Below are positions 16,263 through 24,575 of a stretch of DNA of 64,000 bases, piece by piece. A model generated the notes under the pieces. The model was not told the DNA's origin. It made no database searches and saw only the letters and a program-made list of their open reading frames with translations. Location: positions 1-64,000 of the forward strand of contig DCKD01000093.1 of the NCBI GenBank assembly GCA_002320245.1. Direction: 5' to 3'. The DNA is from Lachnospiraceae bacterium UBA1683 (GTDB taxonomy: Bacteria; Bacillota; Clostridia; Lachnospirales; Lachnospiraceae). Every line of letters starts with the position of its first letter. Within the stretch, counting starts at the first letter, position 1. A program made the position numbers and the translations under genes.

Positions 16263-16318
16263 TTGACAGAAAGAAAAGAACAATGTATGATGAACATATG
16301 AACAGATGCTCATATGTT
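16263..16318 (+). promoter_or_regulatory. arsR promoter with SmtB/CzrA-type operator
   Basis: TTGACA (16263-16268), 17 bases, TATGAT (16286-16291). Right after the -10 box lies the 20-bp dyad at 16296-16315, ATATGA-ACAGATGC-TCATAT, matching the ATATGA-n-CA-nn-TG-n-TCATAT pattern known for SmtB/CzrA/ZiaR sites; symmetry extends outward to AACATATG/CATATGTT. Metal-free ArsR protein would block transcription of the whole efflux cluster. Confidence 0.88.
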
Positions 16319-16340
16319 AAAAGGTAAAGGAGGGGAAGAC

Positions 16341-16700
16341 ATGGCAATCCATGATGTGGAATGTTGCGAGACATTTGAGACGCATGAGGAACTACTCAAG
16401 GTAGTCAATGAAAAAATGCCGGATGAAGATGAACTCTATGATTTGGCAGAATTGTTTAAAGTATTTGGTGACTCCACCAGAATCCGCATTTTGTTTGTGC
16501 TATTCGAGGCTGAAGTGTGTGTCTGCGATTTAGCCGAAGCATTGAGTATGACACAGTCGGCAATCTCGCATCAGTTAAAGATTTTGAAACAATCTAAACT
16601 GGTGACAGGCAGAAGAGAGGGAAAACAGGTATTTTACTCTTTGGCAGACGGGCATGTGAGAACAATCATTGCCCAGGGAAGAGAGCACATTGAAGAGTAA
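16341..16700 (+). CDS. ArsR/SmtB-family metal-responsive repressor
   Basis: A 119-residue winged-helix repressor. LFKVFGDSTRIRILFVLFEAEVCVCDLAEALSMTQSAISHQLKILKQSKLV in overall pattern contains the CVCDL motif of the alpha3 metal site and the recognition helix; the wing is GRREGKQVFYSL. The C-terminal helix carries H and E residues (HVRTIIAQGREHIEE) that could form the zinc-type alpha5 site. An early CC pair (ECCETFETHEE) may add ligands, as in CadC. The ATG at 16341 follows AAAGGAGGGG. It heads the metal efflux cluster. Confidence 0.9.
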   Translation: MAIHDVECCETFETHEELLKVVNEKMPDEDELYDLAELFKVFGDSTRIRILFVLFEAEVCVCDLAEALSMTQSAISHQLKILKQSKLVTGRREGKQVFYSLADGHVRTIIAQGREHIEE

Positions 16701-16751
16701 GTCAGATATATAAAGTAAGTAAAATTTGTCTAATGAAAGGAAACGAGAATT

Positions 16752-16970
16752 ATGAAAAAAAAATTTAAACTACAGGATTTAGATTGTGCAAACTGTGCAG
16801 CAAAGATGGAAGAGGCAATTAAAAAAATTGACGGTGTGAATGATGCGACGGTTAGTTTCATGATGCAGAAACTGACGATTGATGTAGCAGATGACAGATT
16901 CGATGACATTATGAAACAAGTAGTAGCAGTATGCGCGAAAGTAGAACCAGATTGTAAGATTCTGATGTAG
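16752..16970 (+). CDS. Heavy-metal-associated (HMA) domain protein
   Basis: A 72-residue copper-chaperone-fold protein, LQDLDCANCAAKMEEAIKKIDGV, with the metal-binding pair as C-A-N-C instead of the more common M-x-C-x-x-C. The rest (DATVSFMMQKLTIDVADDRFDDIMKQVV) completes the beta-alpha-beta-beta-alpha-beta fold. The ATPase two positions downstream has no N-terminal HMA domain, so this protein is effectively that domain encoded separately. A hairpin repeat separates the two genes. Confidence 0.92.
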   Translation: MKKKFKLQDLDCANCAAKMEEAIKKIDGVNDATVSFMMQKLTIDVADDRFDDIMKQVVAVCAKVEPDCKILM

Positions 16971-16973
16971 GGT

Positions 16974-17016
16974 GCAAAGGGGACAGTCCCTTCTCAGAAG
17001 GGACTGTCCCCTTTGC
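16974..17016. repeat. GGGACAGTCCC-family repeat, perfect 21-bp inverted arms
   Basis: GCAAAGGGGACAGTCCC-TTCT, a single central C, then the exact complement. A 43-base perfect palindrome lies four bases after the stop of the HMA gene and 41 bases before the ATPase start. It could tune the ratio of the two proteins. Confidence 0.88.
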
Positions 17017-17057
17017 GCTCGGAAGTCTGAATATTCTGAAAACAAGGAGGCTGGATT

Positions 17058-18926
17058 ATGACGAAGAAACAAAAGAAGATGCTTGGCCGCATCGTTATTA
17101 CATTTCTGTTATTCATTGGGCTGATGGCTGTCGAACATGCGGGAATGCTGGAGGGGCTGGAGGATTCATGGGCTCTATTCATCATTTATCTCGTCCCGTA
17201 TCTGGTAATCGGATACGACATTATTTGGAAGGCAGCAAGAAATATCAGAAACGGTCAGGTGTTTGATGAGAATTTCCTGATGATGATTGCAACATTTGGT
17301 GCATTTGGCGTAAAAGAGTATTCTGAGGCTGTGGCGGTAATGCTGTTTTACCAGGTGGGCGAGTTATTTCAGGGATATGCGGTCGGCAAATCCCGGCAGT
17401 CCATTTCCGATATGATGAATATTTGTCCGGAATATGCAAATATTGAAGAGGATGGCAGGCTTGTTCAGGTGGAACCGGATGAGGTGGAGGTTGGCAGTGT
17501 GATTGTGGTGAAACCGGGAGAGCGTATTCCTCTGGATGGCATTGTTGTGGAGGGCGAATCTCTGGTTGACACGGCTGCCTTGACCGGCGAGTCTGTTCCG
17601 AGACGGGCGGCAGTTGGTGACGGGATTATCAGCGGGTGCGTCAATGGCAGCGGGACGCTGAAGGTTCGCACGACAAAAGAATTTGACGATTCGACAGTTG
17701 CCAAGATTCTGGAACTTGTCGAAAATGCAAGCAGCAAAAAGTCCAAAACAGAGAACTTTATTACCAGATTTGCAAAATATTATACTCCGATTGTTACAAT
17801 TGGCGCCGTACTCCTGGCAGTTATCCCGCCGTTGGTTCTTGGCGGGAACTGGGGAGACTGGATTCAGAGGGCATGTACCTTTCTTGTAATCTCCTGCCCG
17901 TGTGCACTGGTTATTTCGGTGCCGCTTGGATTCTTCGGCGGCATCGGCGCCGCGTCTAAGATAGGTGTACTCGTAAAAGGCAGCAACTATCTGGAGGCGG
18001 TTGCCGAGATGACAACGATTGTATTCGACAAGACCGGGACGCTGACAAAAGGTGAGTTCAGGGTAACAGAACTGAAACCACAGAACTGTACAGAGGCAGA
18101 GCTTTTGGAAATGGCTGCCATGGGAGAAGGATACTCCAACCATCCGATTGCCGGTTCCATCAAAGAGGCAAATGGTAAACAGATTGATATGGGGCGCGTG
18201 TCTGATGCAGAGGAAGAGGCTGGACATGGCGTGTGTGTCAGAATTGACGGTCAGGAAGTGCTCATTGGAAATGAAAAACTGCTCCGTGCACATGACATCT
18301 CCTATGTGCCATGTGAAAGCGCCGGAACGATTGTCTATGTGGCAAAAGAAGGCATATTTGCAGGGGCGATTGTCATCTCTGATACGATAAAAGATGGTGC
18401 AAAAGAAGCAATCCGTGATATGAAGCGGGTTGGTGTGAAGAAGTGTGTCATGCTCACTGGAGACCGGAAACCTGCGGCAGAGGCAGTTGCGCAGGAACTT
18501 GGACTGGACGAGGCACATGCGGAGCTTTTGCCGGGAGATAAAGTAGCAAGAGTGGAAACATTGCTGGATACACAGGAAAACGGTGAAAAGCTGGCATTCG
18601 TCGGGGACGGAATCAATGACGCCCCGGTGCTGACAAGAGCGGATATCGGAATTGCAATGGGAAGCATGGGGTCCGATGCTGCAATTGAGGCGGCGGATGT
18701 AGTCCTGATGGACGATGATGTGCAAAAGATTGCGGCAGTTGTGCGGATTTCCAGAAAGACGCTGCGGATTGTGAAACAGAATATTATATTTGCCCTGACG
18801 GTAAAAGCTCTGGTGCTTCTTCTTGGTGCGCTTGGCATGGCAAATATGTGGGAGGCGGTGTTCGCAGACGTCGGGGTGTCTGTAATCGCAATTGTGAATT
18901 CCATGCGGGCACTGAAAACAAAATAA
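17058..18926 (+). CDS. P1B-type metal-exporting ATPase (Zn/Cd/Pb type)
   Basis: A 622-residue heavy-metal efflux pump. Features in order: N-terminal helices without an HMA domain; LTGES actuator motif near residue 178; SCPCALVISVPLG transmembrane metal site (CPC) near 280; FDKTGTLT phosphorylation site near 322; GEGYSNHPIAGSI with the HP pair of P1B pumps; MLTGDRKPAAEAVAQELG; GDGINDAPVL hinge. The CPC-ALV context and the ArsR neighbour fit Zn/Cd/Pb export rather than copper. Family members such as ZntA/CadA usually carry the HMA domain that is detached here. RBS AAGGAGG precedes the ATG. Confidence 0.93.
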   Translation: MTKKQKKMLGRIVITFLLFIGLMAVEHAGMLEGLEDSWALFIIYLVPYLVIGYDIIWKAARNIRNGQVFDENFLMMIATFGAFGVKEYSEAVAVMLFYQVGELFQGYAVGKSRQSISDMMNICPEYANIEEDGRLVQVEPDEVEVGSVIVVKPGERIPLDGIVVEGESLVDTAALTGESVPRRAAVGDGIISGCVNGSGTLKVRTTKEFDDSTVAKILELVENASSKKSKTENFITRFAKYYTPIVTIGAVLLAVIPPLVLGGNWGDWIQRACTFLVISCPCALVISVPLGFFGGIGAASKIGVLVKGSNYLEAVAEMTTIVFDKTGTLTKGEFRVTELKPQNCTEAELLEMAAMGEGYSNHPIAGSIKEANGKQIDMGRVSDAEEEAGHGVCVRIDGQEVLIGNEKLLRAHDISYVPCESAGTIVYVAKEGIFAGAIVISDTIKDGAKEAIRDMKRVGVKKCVMLTGDRKPAAEAVAQELGLDEAHAELLPGDKVARVETLLDTQENGEKLAFVGDGINDAPVLTRADIGIAMGSMGSDAAIEAADVVLMDDDVQKIAAVVRISRKTLRIVKQNIIFALTVKALVLLLGALGMANMWEAVFADVGVSVIAIVNSMRALKTK

Positions 18927-18981
18927 AAGTGAATTTTAAAATCCACAGAAAACAAAATAAAGGCGGAGTTTAGAATCCACA
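18914..18981. repeat. 34-bp diverged tandem duplication at convergent gene ends
   Basis: Two 34-base copies (18914-18947 and 18948-18981) begin GAAAACAAAATAAA and end AATCCACA; they differ at six or seven positions in the middle. Copy 1 contains the stop of the ATPase gene, and copy 2 contains the last codons (CGF and stop) of the pseudouridine synthase on the other strand. Confidence 0.85.
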
Positions 18982-19857
18982 GAAATGCATATCTTCCGGC
19001 AGCGGCGCAGTAAAGTCCATCTGCTCTCCGGTAATCGGGTGCACGAACTGCATCCGGTAGGAGTGCAGTGCCTGCCGGGACATGAATTCCATATCCGGAT
19101 TGTAGAGATAATCTCCAATCAGTGGATAGCCTAAATATTTCATATGAATACGAATCTGATGGGTACGGCCCGTTTCCAGATGAAGGGAGACGAGGCTATG
19201 CCCGTTTTTTTCGTCAAGCACCTGATAATGTGTGACAGCATGTTCGCCGTGCTGAAAATCCACGGTGCGCTCGATGATGGAGCCCGGTTTTCGGGAGAGC
19301 GGCGCATCAATGGTTCCGGCAGCGGGTTCTACATGTCCACGGACAATCGCACGGTACTCGCGTGTGATTGTGTGCCGGCGGACCATACCGGAAAGAATGC
19401 TGGAGCTTACCATATGTTTTGCAATCACTGTCAGCCCGGAGGTGTCACGGTCAAGCCGGTTGGTACAGCGGAAGATAAATGGTTTGCCCTGCTGCCCGTA
19501 ATACCATGCGAGCGCATTTGCCAGAGAGTGGCGGTAATTGTTCTGAGATGGGTGAATCGGCGTTCCGGCAGGTTTATTTACCACAAGGATGTCTTCATCT
19601 TCATAGACAATGTCTAACGGAAGTTCAGTCGGAGGAATCTTCTCAGAAGATTCGGATTCCTGAATGCGTACAGTAAGTATATCGCCTGCGTCCAGTGTTT
19701 CATTCAGATGAAGCCAGACACCATTGACAAGGATACTCCCATGCATCTTCTTCAGTTCGGTTAAGTTCTGGCGGGAATATCCGCGGCGGCGCAGAAACTG
19801 TTCAATGCGCAAATGCCGGTCCTGCGGTTCGATGGAATAGGTTAGGGTGCGGTTCAT
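18970..19857 (-). CDS. RluA-family 23S rRNA/tRNA pseudouridine synthase
   Basis: A 295-residue RNA-modifying enzyme. The N-terminus has an S4-like region (LRIEQFLRRRGYSRQNLTELKKMHGSILVNGVWLHLNE in pattern). The catalytic motif is CTNRLDRDTSGLTVIAKH, with the aspartate that attacks uridine. The RTHQIRIHMKYLGYPLIGDYLY motif closes the active site. The start is the ATG at 19857 behind CAGGAG; a longer frame to 19890 is less likely. It converges with the ATPase gene. Confidence 0.92.
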   Translation of the reverse strand: MNRTLTYSIEPQDRHLRIEQFLRRRGYSRQNLTELKKMHGSILVNGVWLHLNETLDAGDILTVRIQESESSEKIPPTELPLDIVYEDEDILVVNKPAGTPIHPSQNNYRHSLANALAWYYGQQGKPFIFRCTNRLDRDTSGLTVIAKHMVSSSILSGMVRRHTITREYRAIVRGHVEPAAGTIDAPLSRKPGSIIERTVDFQHGEHAVTHYQVLDEKNGHSLVSLHLETGRTHQIRIHMKYLGYPLIGDYLYNPDMEFMSRQALHSYRMQFVHPITGEQMDFTAPLPEDMHFCGF

Positions 19858-20227
19858 AATGATTCTCCTGCAAAATGTTTTTACTATCATACCATGTCCG
19901 CAAGCGGAGCAATCCCTCCTACGTCGATTGATGTCAACGCAGCGGATGGAAATTCAGGCATATGAAATAGAAAGGTATTTGCTAGCGTTATTGTATCATA
20001 AACAGGCGGAGGGCGCAAAGCGTTCGGATATAGGGAGGGATAAAATTTATTTTTACATAAATGCTCAAAAGGGGGTAGTCCCGAAATCAAGGCTATGTTA
20101 AAATGTATGCAGGACAGTGGTGTGAAAAATGTTACCAATGAATCTATACCCTCCGTGTACAGAAAGGGTGTCATGGGATATTTGGAACAGCCGCTGTAAG
20201 AAACGAAGAGAGGGATACACAGAAGAC
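19858..20227. other. Divergent intergenic region between rluA-like gene and tex
   Basis: About 370 bases with several TATCAT/TGTATCAT-like A/T boxes on both strands, but no promoter I would commit to. A frame upstream of tex is open from 20129, with no good ribosome binding site. No RNA gene or repeat recognised. Confidence 0.4.
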
Positions 20228-22381
20228 ATGGATATTAATCAGAAACTGACAGAAGAACTTGCGGTGCAGCGCTGGCAGGTGGATGCCGCAGTAAACTTGA
20301 TAGACGAAGGAAATACAATTCCCTTTATTTCACGATACCGAAAAGAAGTGACCGGTTCTTTGAATGACGAGCAGCTCAGAAATCTGTATGAGCGGCTGGT
20401 ATACCTGAGAAATCTGGAAGAGAAGAAAACACAGGTACTATCCGGCATCGAGGAGCAGGGCAAACTGACAGAGGAATTGAAGGAGAAAATTCTGGCAGCG
20501 GAAACACTGGTTGTCGTGGAAGACTTATATCGTCCATACCGTCCGAAACGCCGGACGCGTGCAACGATTGCGAAAGAAAAGGGGCTGGAGCCCCTGGCCG
20601 CATATATTACATTGCAGCAGGCAAAGGAGCCGCTGGAAGCTGAGGCTGAGAAGTACCTGTCAGAGGAAAAGGAAGTGCATACGGCAGGGGAGGCGATTGC
20701 CGGAGCAAAGGATATCATTGCGGAATCCATTTCTGACGATGCGGATTACCGGAACTGGATTCGGAAACAGACGATGCAGAAGGGAAAAATGATTTCGGCA
20801 GCGAAGGATGCGGAGGCTGAATCGGTCTATGAAATGTATTATGAATTCGAAGAGGCAATCACCAGACTTGCGGGACACCGGATTCTGGCACTGAACCGCG
20901 GGGAGAAGGAAAAGTTCCTGACGGTGAAGATTGAGGCGCCGGAGGAGGATATCCTGCGGTATCTTGAGAAAAAAGTAATCCATAAGGAAAATCCATATAC
21001 AACACCGGTTTTGAAGGAGGCTGTGGAGGACAGTTACCGGCGTCTGATTGCACCGGCGATTGAAAGAGACATCCGCAGTGAACTGACGGAAAGGGCGGAA
21101 GACGGGGCAATCGAAGTGTTTGGCAAGAATCTGCATCAGCTTCTGATGCAGCCGCCGATTACAGGACATGTGGTGCTTGGATGGGATCCGGCATTCCGTA
21201 CCGGCTGTAAGCTTGCGGTTGTCGATGCGACGGGAAAGGTGATTGGGACAACAGTTATTTACCCGACTGCACCGACGACGCCTGCGAAGATTAAGGCATC
21301 TAAAGATTTGCTGAAAAAGATTATCCCGAAGTATAACATTACATTGATTTCTGTCGGAAACGGTACTGCGTCCAGAGAGTCTGAGCAGTTTATCGTAGAG
21401 CTGCTGAAGGAGATTCCGCAAAAGGTACAGTACGTGATTGTCAATGAGGCGGGAGCGTCTGTTTATTCTGCAAGTAAGCTGGCAAGCGAGGAGTTCCCGA
21501 AGCTTGATGTCGGACAGCGAAGCGCGGCATCCATAGCCAGACGTTTGCAGGACCCGTTGGCGGAGCTGGTAAAAATCGACCCGAAATCCATCGGAGTCGG
21601 TCAGTATCAGCATGATATGAACCAGAAGAAACTCGGTGAGTCTCTGAATGGCGTGGTCGAGGATTGTGTAAATAAAGTCGGTGTGGATTTGAATACCGCA
21701 TCCGCACCGCTGCTGTCTTATATTTCAGGTATCAGCAGTGCGATTGCAAAGAATATCGTTGTTTACCGCGAGGAAAATGGAAAATTCAGCGACAGGAAGC
21801 AATTATTGAAGGTTGCAAAACTGGGACCAAAGGCGTACGAGCAGTGTGCCGGATTTATGAGAATCCAGGGCGGAGCCAACCCGCTGGATGCGACAGGCGT
21901 CCATCCGGAGTCTTATGAGGCAGCGGAAAAATTGTTGAAGAGGCAAGGATTCCGTCCGGAGGATATTACCGGCGGCAATCTGGCGGGACTGTCCCTTACA
22001 ATCAAGGATTACAAGAAACTGGCAGAGGAGCTTGGTATCGGTGAAATTACACTGCGCGATATTGTGAAGGAGCTGGAGAAGCCTGCGCGTGATCCGAGGG
22101 AAGAGATGCCGAAACCGATTCTTCGCACCGATGTATTGGAGATGAAGGATTTGAAAGAGGGCATGGTTTTAAAAGGAACCGTGCGAAATGTTATCGACTT
22201 CGGGGTGTTTGTGGATATCGGAGTACATCAGGATGGTCTGGTGCATATTTCGCAGATTACAGATAAATATATCAAACACCCGCTGGAGGCAGTAAGCGTA
22301 GGAGATATCGTAGACGTCAAAGTAATGAGCGTTGACTTGAAGAAGAAACGGATTCAGTTGACGATGCGCGGAATTTCATAA
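20228..22381 (+). CDS. tex: Tex-family RNA-binding transcription accessory protein
   Basis: A 717-residue cytoplasmic nucleic-acid-binding protein of the Tex/Spt6 family. Order of domains: N-terminal helical region (ELAVQRWQVDAAVNLIDEGNTIPFISRYRKEVTG); YqgF-like RNase H fold (GWDPAFRTGCKLAVVDATGKVIG); helix-hairpin-helix region (GVDLNTASAPLLSYISGI; FSDRKQLLKVAKLGPKAYEQCAGF); C-terminal S1 domain from about residue 640 (GMVLKGTVRNVIDFGVFVDI). Length is family-typical. The ATG at 20228 opens the conserved part, MDINQKL; its ribosome binding site is weak. A GGGACTGTCCCTT string occurs at 21985 inside the coding region, probably by chance. Confidence 0.95.
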   Translation: MDINQKLTEELAVQRWQVDAAVNLIDEGNTIPFISRYRKEVTGSLNDEQLRNLYERLVYLRNLEEKKTQVLSGIEEQGKLTEELKEKILAAETLVVVEDLYRPYRPKRRTRATIAKEKGLEPLAAYITLQQAKEPLEAEAEKYLSEEKEVHTAGEAIAGAKDIIAESISDDADYRNWIRKQTMQKGKMISAAKDAEAESVYEMYYEFEEAITRLAGHRILALNRGEKEKFLTVKIEAPEEDILRYLEKKVIHKENPYTTPVLKEAVEDSYRRLIAPAIERDIRSELTERAEDGAIEVFGKNLHQLLMQPPITGHVVLGWDPAFRTGCKLAVVDATGKVIGTTVIYPTAPTTPAKIKASKDLLKKIIPKYNITLISVGNGTASRESEQFIVELLKEIPQKVQYVIVNEAGASVYSASKLASEEFPKLDVGQRSAASIARRLQDPLAELVKIDPKSIGVGQYQHDMNQKKLGESLNGVVEDCVNKVGVDLNTASAPLLSYISGISSAIAKNIVVYREENGKFSDRKQLLKVAKLGPKAYEQCAGFMRIQGGANPLDATGVHPESYEAAEKLLKRQGFRPEDITGGNLAGLSLTIKDYKKLAEELGIGEITLRDIVKELEKPARDPREEMPKPILRTDVLEMKDLKEGMVLKGTVRNVIDFGVFVDIGVHQDGLVHISQITDKYIKHPLEAVSVGDIVDVKVMSVDLKKKRIQLTMRGIS

Positions 22382-22581
22382 AAGACGGGCTGATACATGG
22401 TTATGATATTTCGGGCAAATAAAAAGACAAAATAAAAAACAAATTATTTAACTGGTCGAGAAAAACATCTGACGGATGAAGAGTATGCCAGGATGTTAGA
22501 GATGTACCGGGCAGAGCTGGCATAAATTTCAGAAAAGTCTGCATTTGCAAGCCGCACAATAAGAGAAAAGGAGTTGGTATC

Positions 22582-24528
22582 ATGGAGAAGTATCCTCATT
22601 TATTTTCCCCAATTAAGATTGGCGGAACTGTAGTTAAGAACCGTATATTCATGCCCCCTTTATCAACGAATCTGGGGAATAAGGGGTATGTCACTGATGA
22701 ATTAGTTGAGCATTACAAAGCCCGTGCCAGAGGCGGGGTAGGTCTTTTTGTAACGGAGGTCGTGACGGTTGAGCCTACATATGTCTATCTGCCGGGTGAC
22801 ATGTCCATCCATGATGATTCTTTTATTGCAGGATGGAAAAAGCTGGTGGACGGAGTCCATGAATATGGTGCAAAAATCTTACCGCAGTTATTTCACCCGG
22901 CTTACATGGCATTTCCGGTTCCGGGAACCCCTCAATTGATTGCACCAAGCCATGTGGGGCCTTATTATGCGAAAGAGGCTCCGCGCCCGGTTACGAAAGA
23001 GGAGCTGAACGTAATTATTACTCAGTTTGGCGAGGCTGCAGGACGTGTGCAGAAAGCGGGCGGTGACGGAGTGGAAATCCATGCGGCACATGCCCATGGT
23101 TTATTAGGTGGATTTTTGTCACCTCTTTATAATAAACGGACAGACGAATATGGCGGAGATATTAACGGCAGGCTGCGTCTGACGTTGGAGGTGATTGAAG
23201 AAGTGCGCCGGGTATGCGGAAAAGATTTCATTATTGACGTCCGTATTTCGGGAGACGAGTACAGCGACGGCGGCCTGAATATCAATGATATGATTTACGT
23301 TTCCAAACAGTTGGAAAAAGCGGGCGTTGATATGCTTCATGTATCGGGCGGTACGACAATCGCCCGCGGAAGTTCGATTCCGGCGCCGGGGACAAAGATG
23401 GGCTCCCACAGTGCATGTTCAGAAGAAATCAAAAAATATGTTTCGATTCCTGTTGCAACAGTAGGGCGTATTACGGAGCCATGGATTGCGGAAGAGCTGA
23501 TTGCGGACGGCAAGGCAGATGCCTGTATGATTGGCAGGGCAAATTTATGTGACCCGGAGTTTTCCAATAAAGCTTTTGAAGGAAGAGAAGATGAAATCCG
23601 TCCATGCATTGGATGCCTGCGCTGCCTGAATGGTATTATGTTTGGAAAACGTGTTGCTTGCACAATCAATCCATCCTTTGAACTGGAAAACGAAGAGAAT
23701 CTTACTTCAGCCGATGAAAAGAAAAACGTTTTAGTCATTGGCGGCGGGTGCGCCGGTATGGAGGCTGCTTTTGTGGCAAAGAAACGCGGCCATCATGTTG
23801 TCCTGTGTGAGGCATCGGATTCGTTAGGCGGATTACTGCTGGCTGCATCTGTGCCCATTGGAAAACAGGATTTGACGAAAGTAGTCAAATATATGAAACG
23901 GCGTCTGGAACAGGAACAGGTTGAAGTCCGTCTCAACTGCCCGGTCACAAAGGAGATGCTGGAAGGAGAGTTCGCGGGTTATGAAGTAATTGCGTCAACA
24001 GGTGCAAAACCTATTGTCATCGAACCGTTTACAGCATTCAAACAATGGATGACGGCAGATGATATTTTGAAGGGAAAGGCTTTCCCGGGGCGCAAGATTG
24101 TCATCATTGGCGGGGGAAGTGTGGGATGTGAAACGGCGGATTATTTAGCCCCGGTTGTGCATGATTTATTCCCGCGGAACCGGGAAATCATTGTCCTAGA
24201 AATGGCAAAAGGTGTAATGATGAACGAAAGCGGACCGGGAAGAAGTCTGCTTGTGCAGAGGATGATGAAAAAAGGCATCCGGATGATTTGCAATGCGAAA
24301 GTTGGGAAAGTGGATTCTGATAAGATATATTATGTCCGGAATGGGGATGAACATTGTATTGATGATGCAGATACACTCGTTTTTGCCAATGGATATAGAG
24401 TAGAGCCCGCGGTGGAAGAAATGCTGAAAGAGGCAAGGGTGAATTATCATCTGATAGGGGATGCACAGAAAGTTGGAAATCTGAAGGATGCAATCTTGCA
24501 GGGATATGAAACTGCGAGACAATTATAA
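22582..24528 (+). CDS. OYE-type NADH:flavin oxidoreductase / 2,4-dienoyl-CoA reductase family
   Basis: A 648-residue three-cofactor reductase. Residues 1-345 form an FMN TIM barrel of the Old Yellow Enzyme family (LFSPIKIGGTVVKNRIFMPPLSTNLG; HAAHAHGLLGGFLSPLYNKRTDEYGG). CIGCLRCLNGIMFGKRVAC holds the four cysteines of a 4Fe-4S cluster near 348-366. Then FAD (VLVIGGGCAGMEAAFVAKKRG) and NAD(P)H (IVIIGGGSVGCETADYL) domains follow. The family also includes bile-acid BaiCD/BaiH and FldZ. The HAAH pair is retained, but the usual HGYL is altered to HAHGLL. RBS AAAGGAG. It lies 47 bases upstream of the bilR candidate, so both are probably co-transcribed. The substrate is not evident. Confidence 0.88.
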   Translation: MEKYPHLFSPIKIGGTVVKNRIFMPPLSTNLGNKGYVTDELVEHYKARARGGVGLFVTEVVTVEPTYVYLPGDMSIHDDSFIAGWKKLVDGVHEYGAKILPQLFHPAYMAFPVPGTPQLIAPSHVGPYYAKEAPRPVTKEELNVIITQFGEAAGRVQKAGGDGVEIHAAHAHGLLGGFLSPLYNKRTDEYGGDINGRLRLTLEVIEEVRRVCGKDFIIDVRISGDEYSDGGLNINDMIYVSKQLEKAGVDMLHVSGGTTIARGSSIPAPGTKMGSHSACSEEIKKYVSIPVATVGRITEPWIAEELIADGKADACMIGRANLCDPEFSNKAFEGREDEIRPCIGCLRCLNGIMFGKRVACTINPSFELENEENLTSADEKKNVLVIGGGCAGMEAAFVAKKRGHHVVLCEASDSLGGLLLAASVPIGKQDLTKVVKYMKRRLEQEQVEVRLNCPVTKEMLEGEFAGYEVIASTGAKPIVIEPFTAFKQWMTADDILKGKAFPGRKIVIIGGGSVGCETADYLAPVVHDLFPRNREIIVLEMAKGVMMNESGPGRSLLVQRMMKKGIRMICNAKVGKVDSDKIYYVRNGDEHCIDDADTLVFANGYRVEPAVEEMLKEARVNYHLIGDAQKVGNLKDAILQGYETARQL

Positions 24529-24575
24529 ATGTGAAAAAGCTAAAATTGCATGACAATTTTAGTGGAGGAACAGAT

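Larger units (their letters stand above)
15927..16340. other. Intergenic region: terminator, hairpin-rich element, arsR promoter
   Basis: From left to right: AT-rich spacer, terminator at 16033-16065, a palindrome plus GC-rich hairpins at 16062-16205, a T/A tract, and the arsR promoter with operator at 16263-16318. No protein-coding gene is seen. Confidence 0.65.

Noticed and set aside
17364..18725. 453-codon open frame opposite the metal ATPase gene
   Set aside because: Shadow of the ATPase coding frame; composition is rich in C, H and R with no domain, and the plus-strand gene is unambiguous.
20660..21613. 317-codon open frame opposite tex
   Set aside because: Shadow frame with arginine/cysteine-rich nonsense; tex is complete on the plus strand.
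22450..22525. Stretch coding TGREKHLTDEEYARMLEMYRAELA before the first OYE gene
   Set aside because: It ends in a stop and has no start, ribosome binding site or recognised family; possibly a relic, but too short to call.
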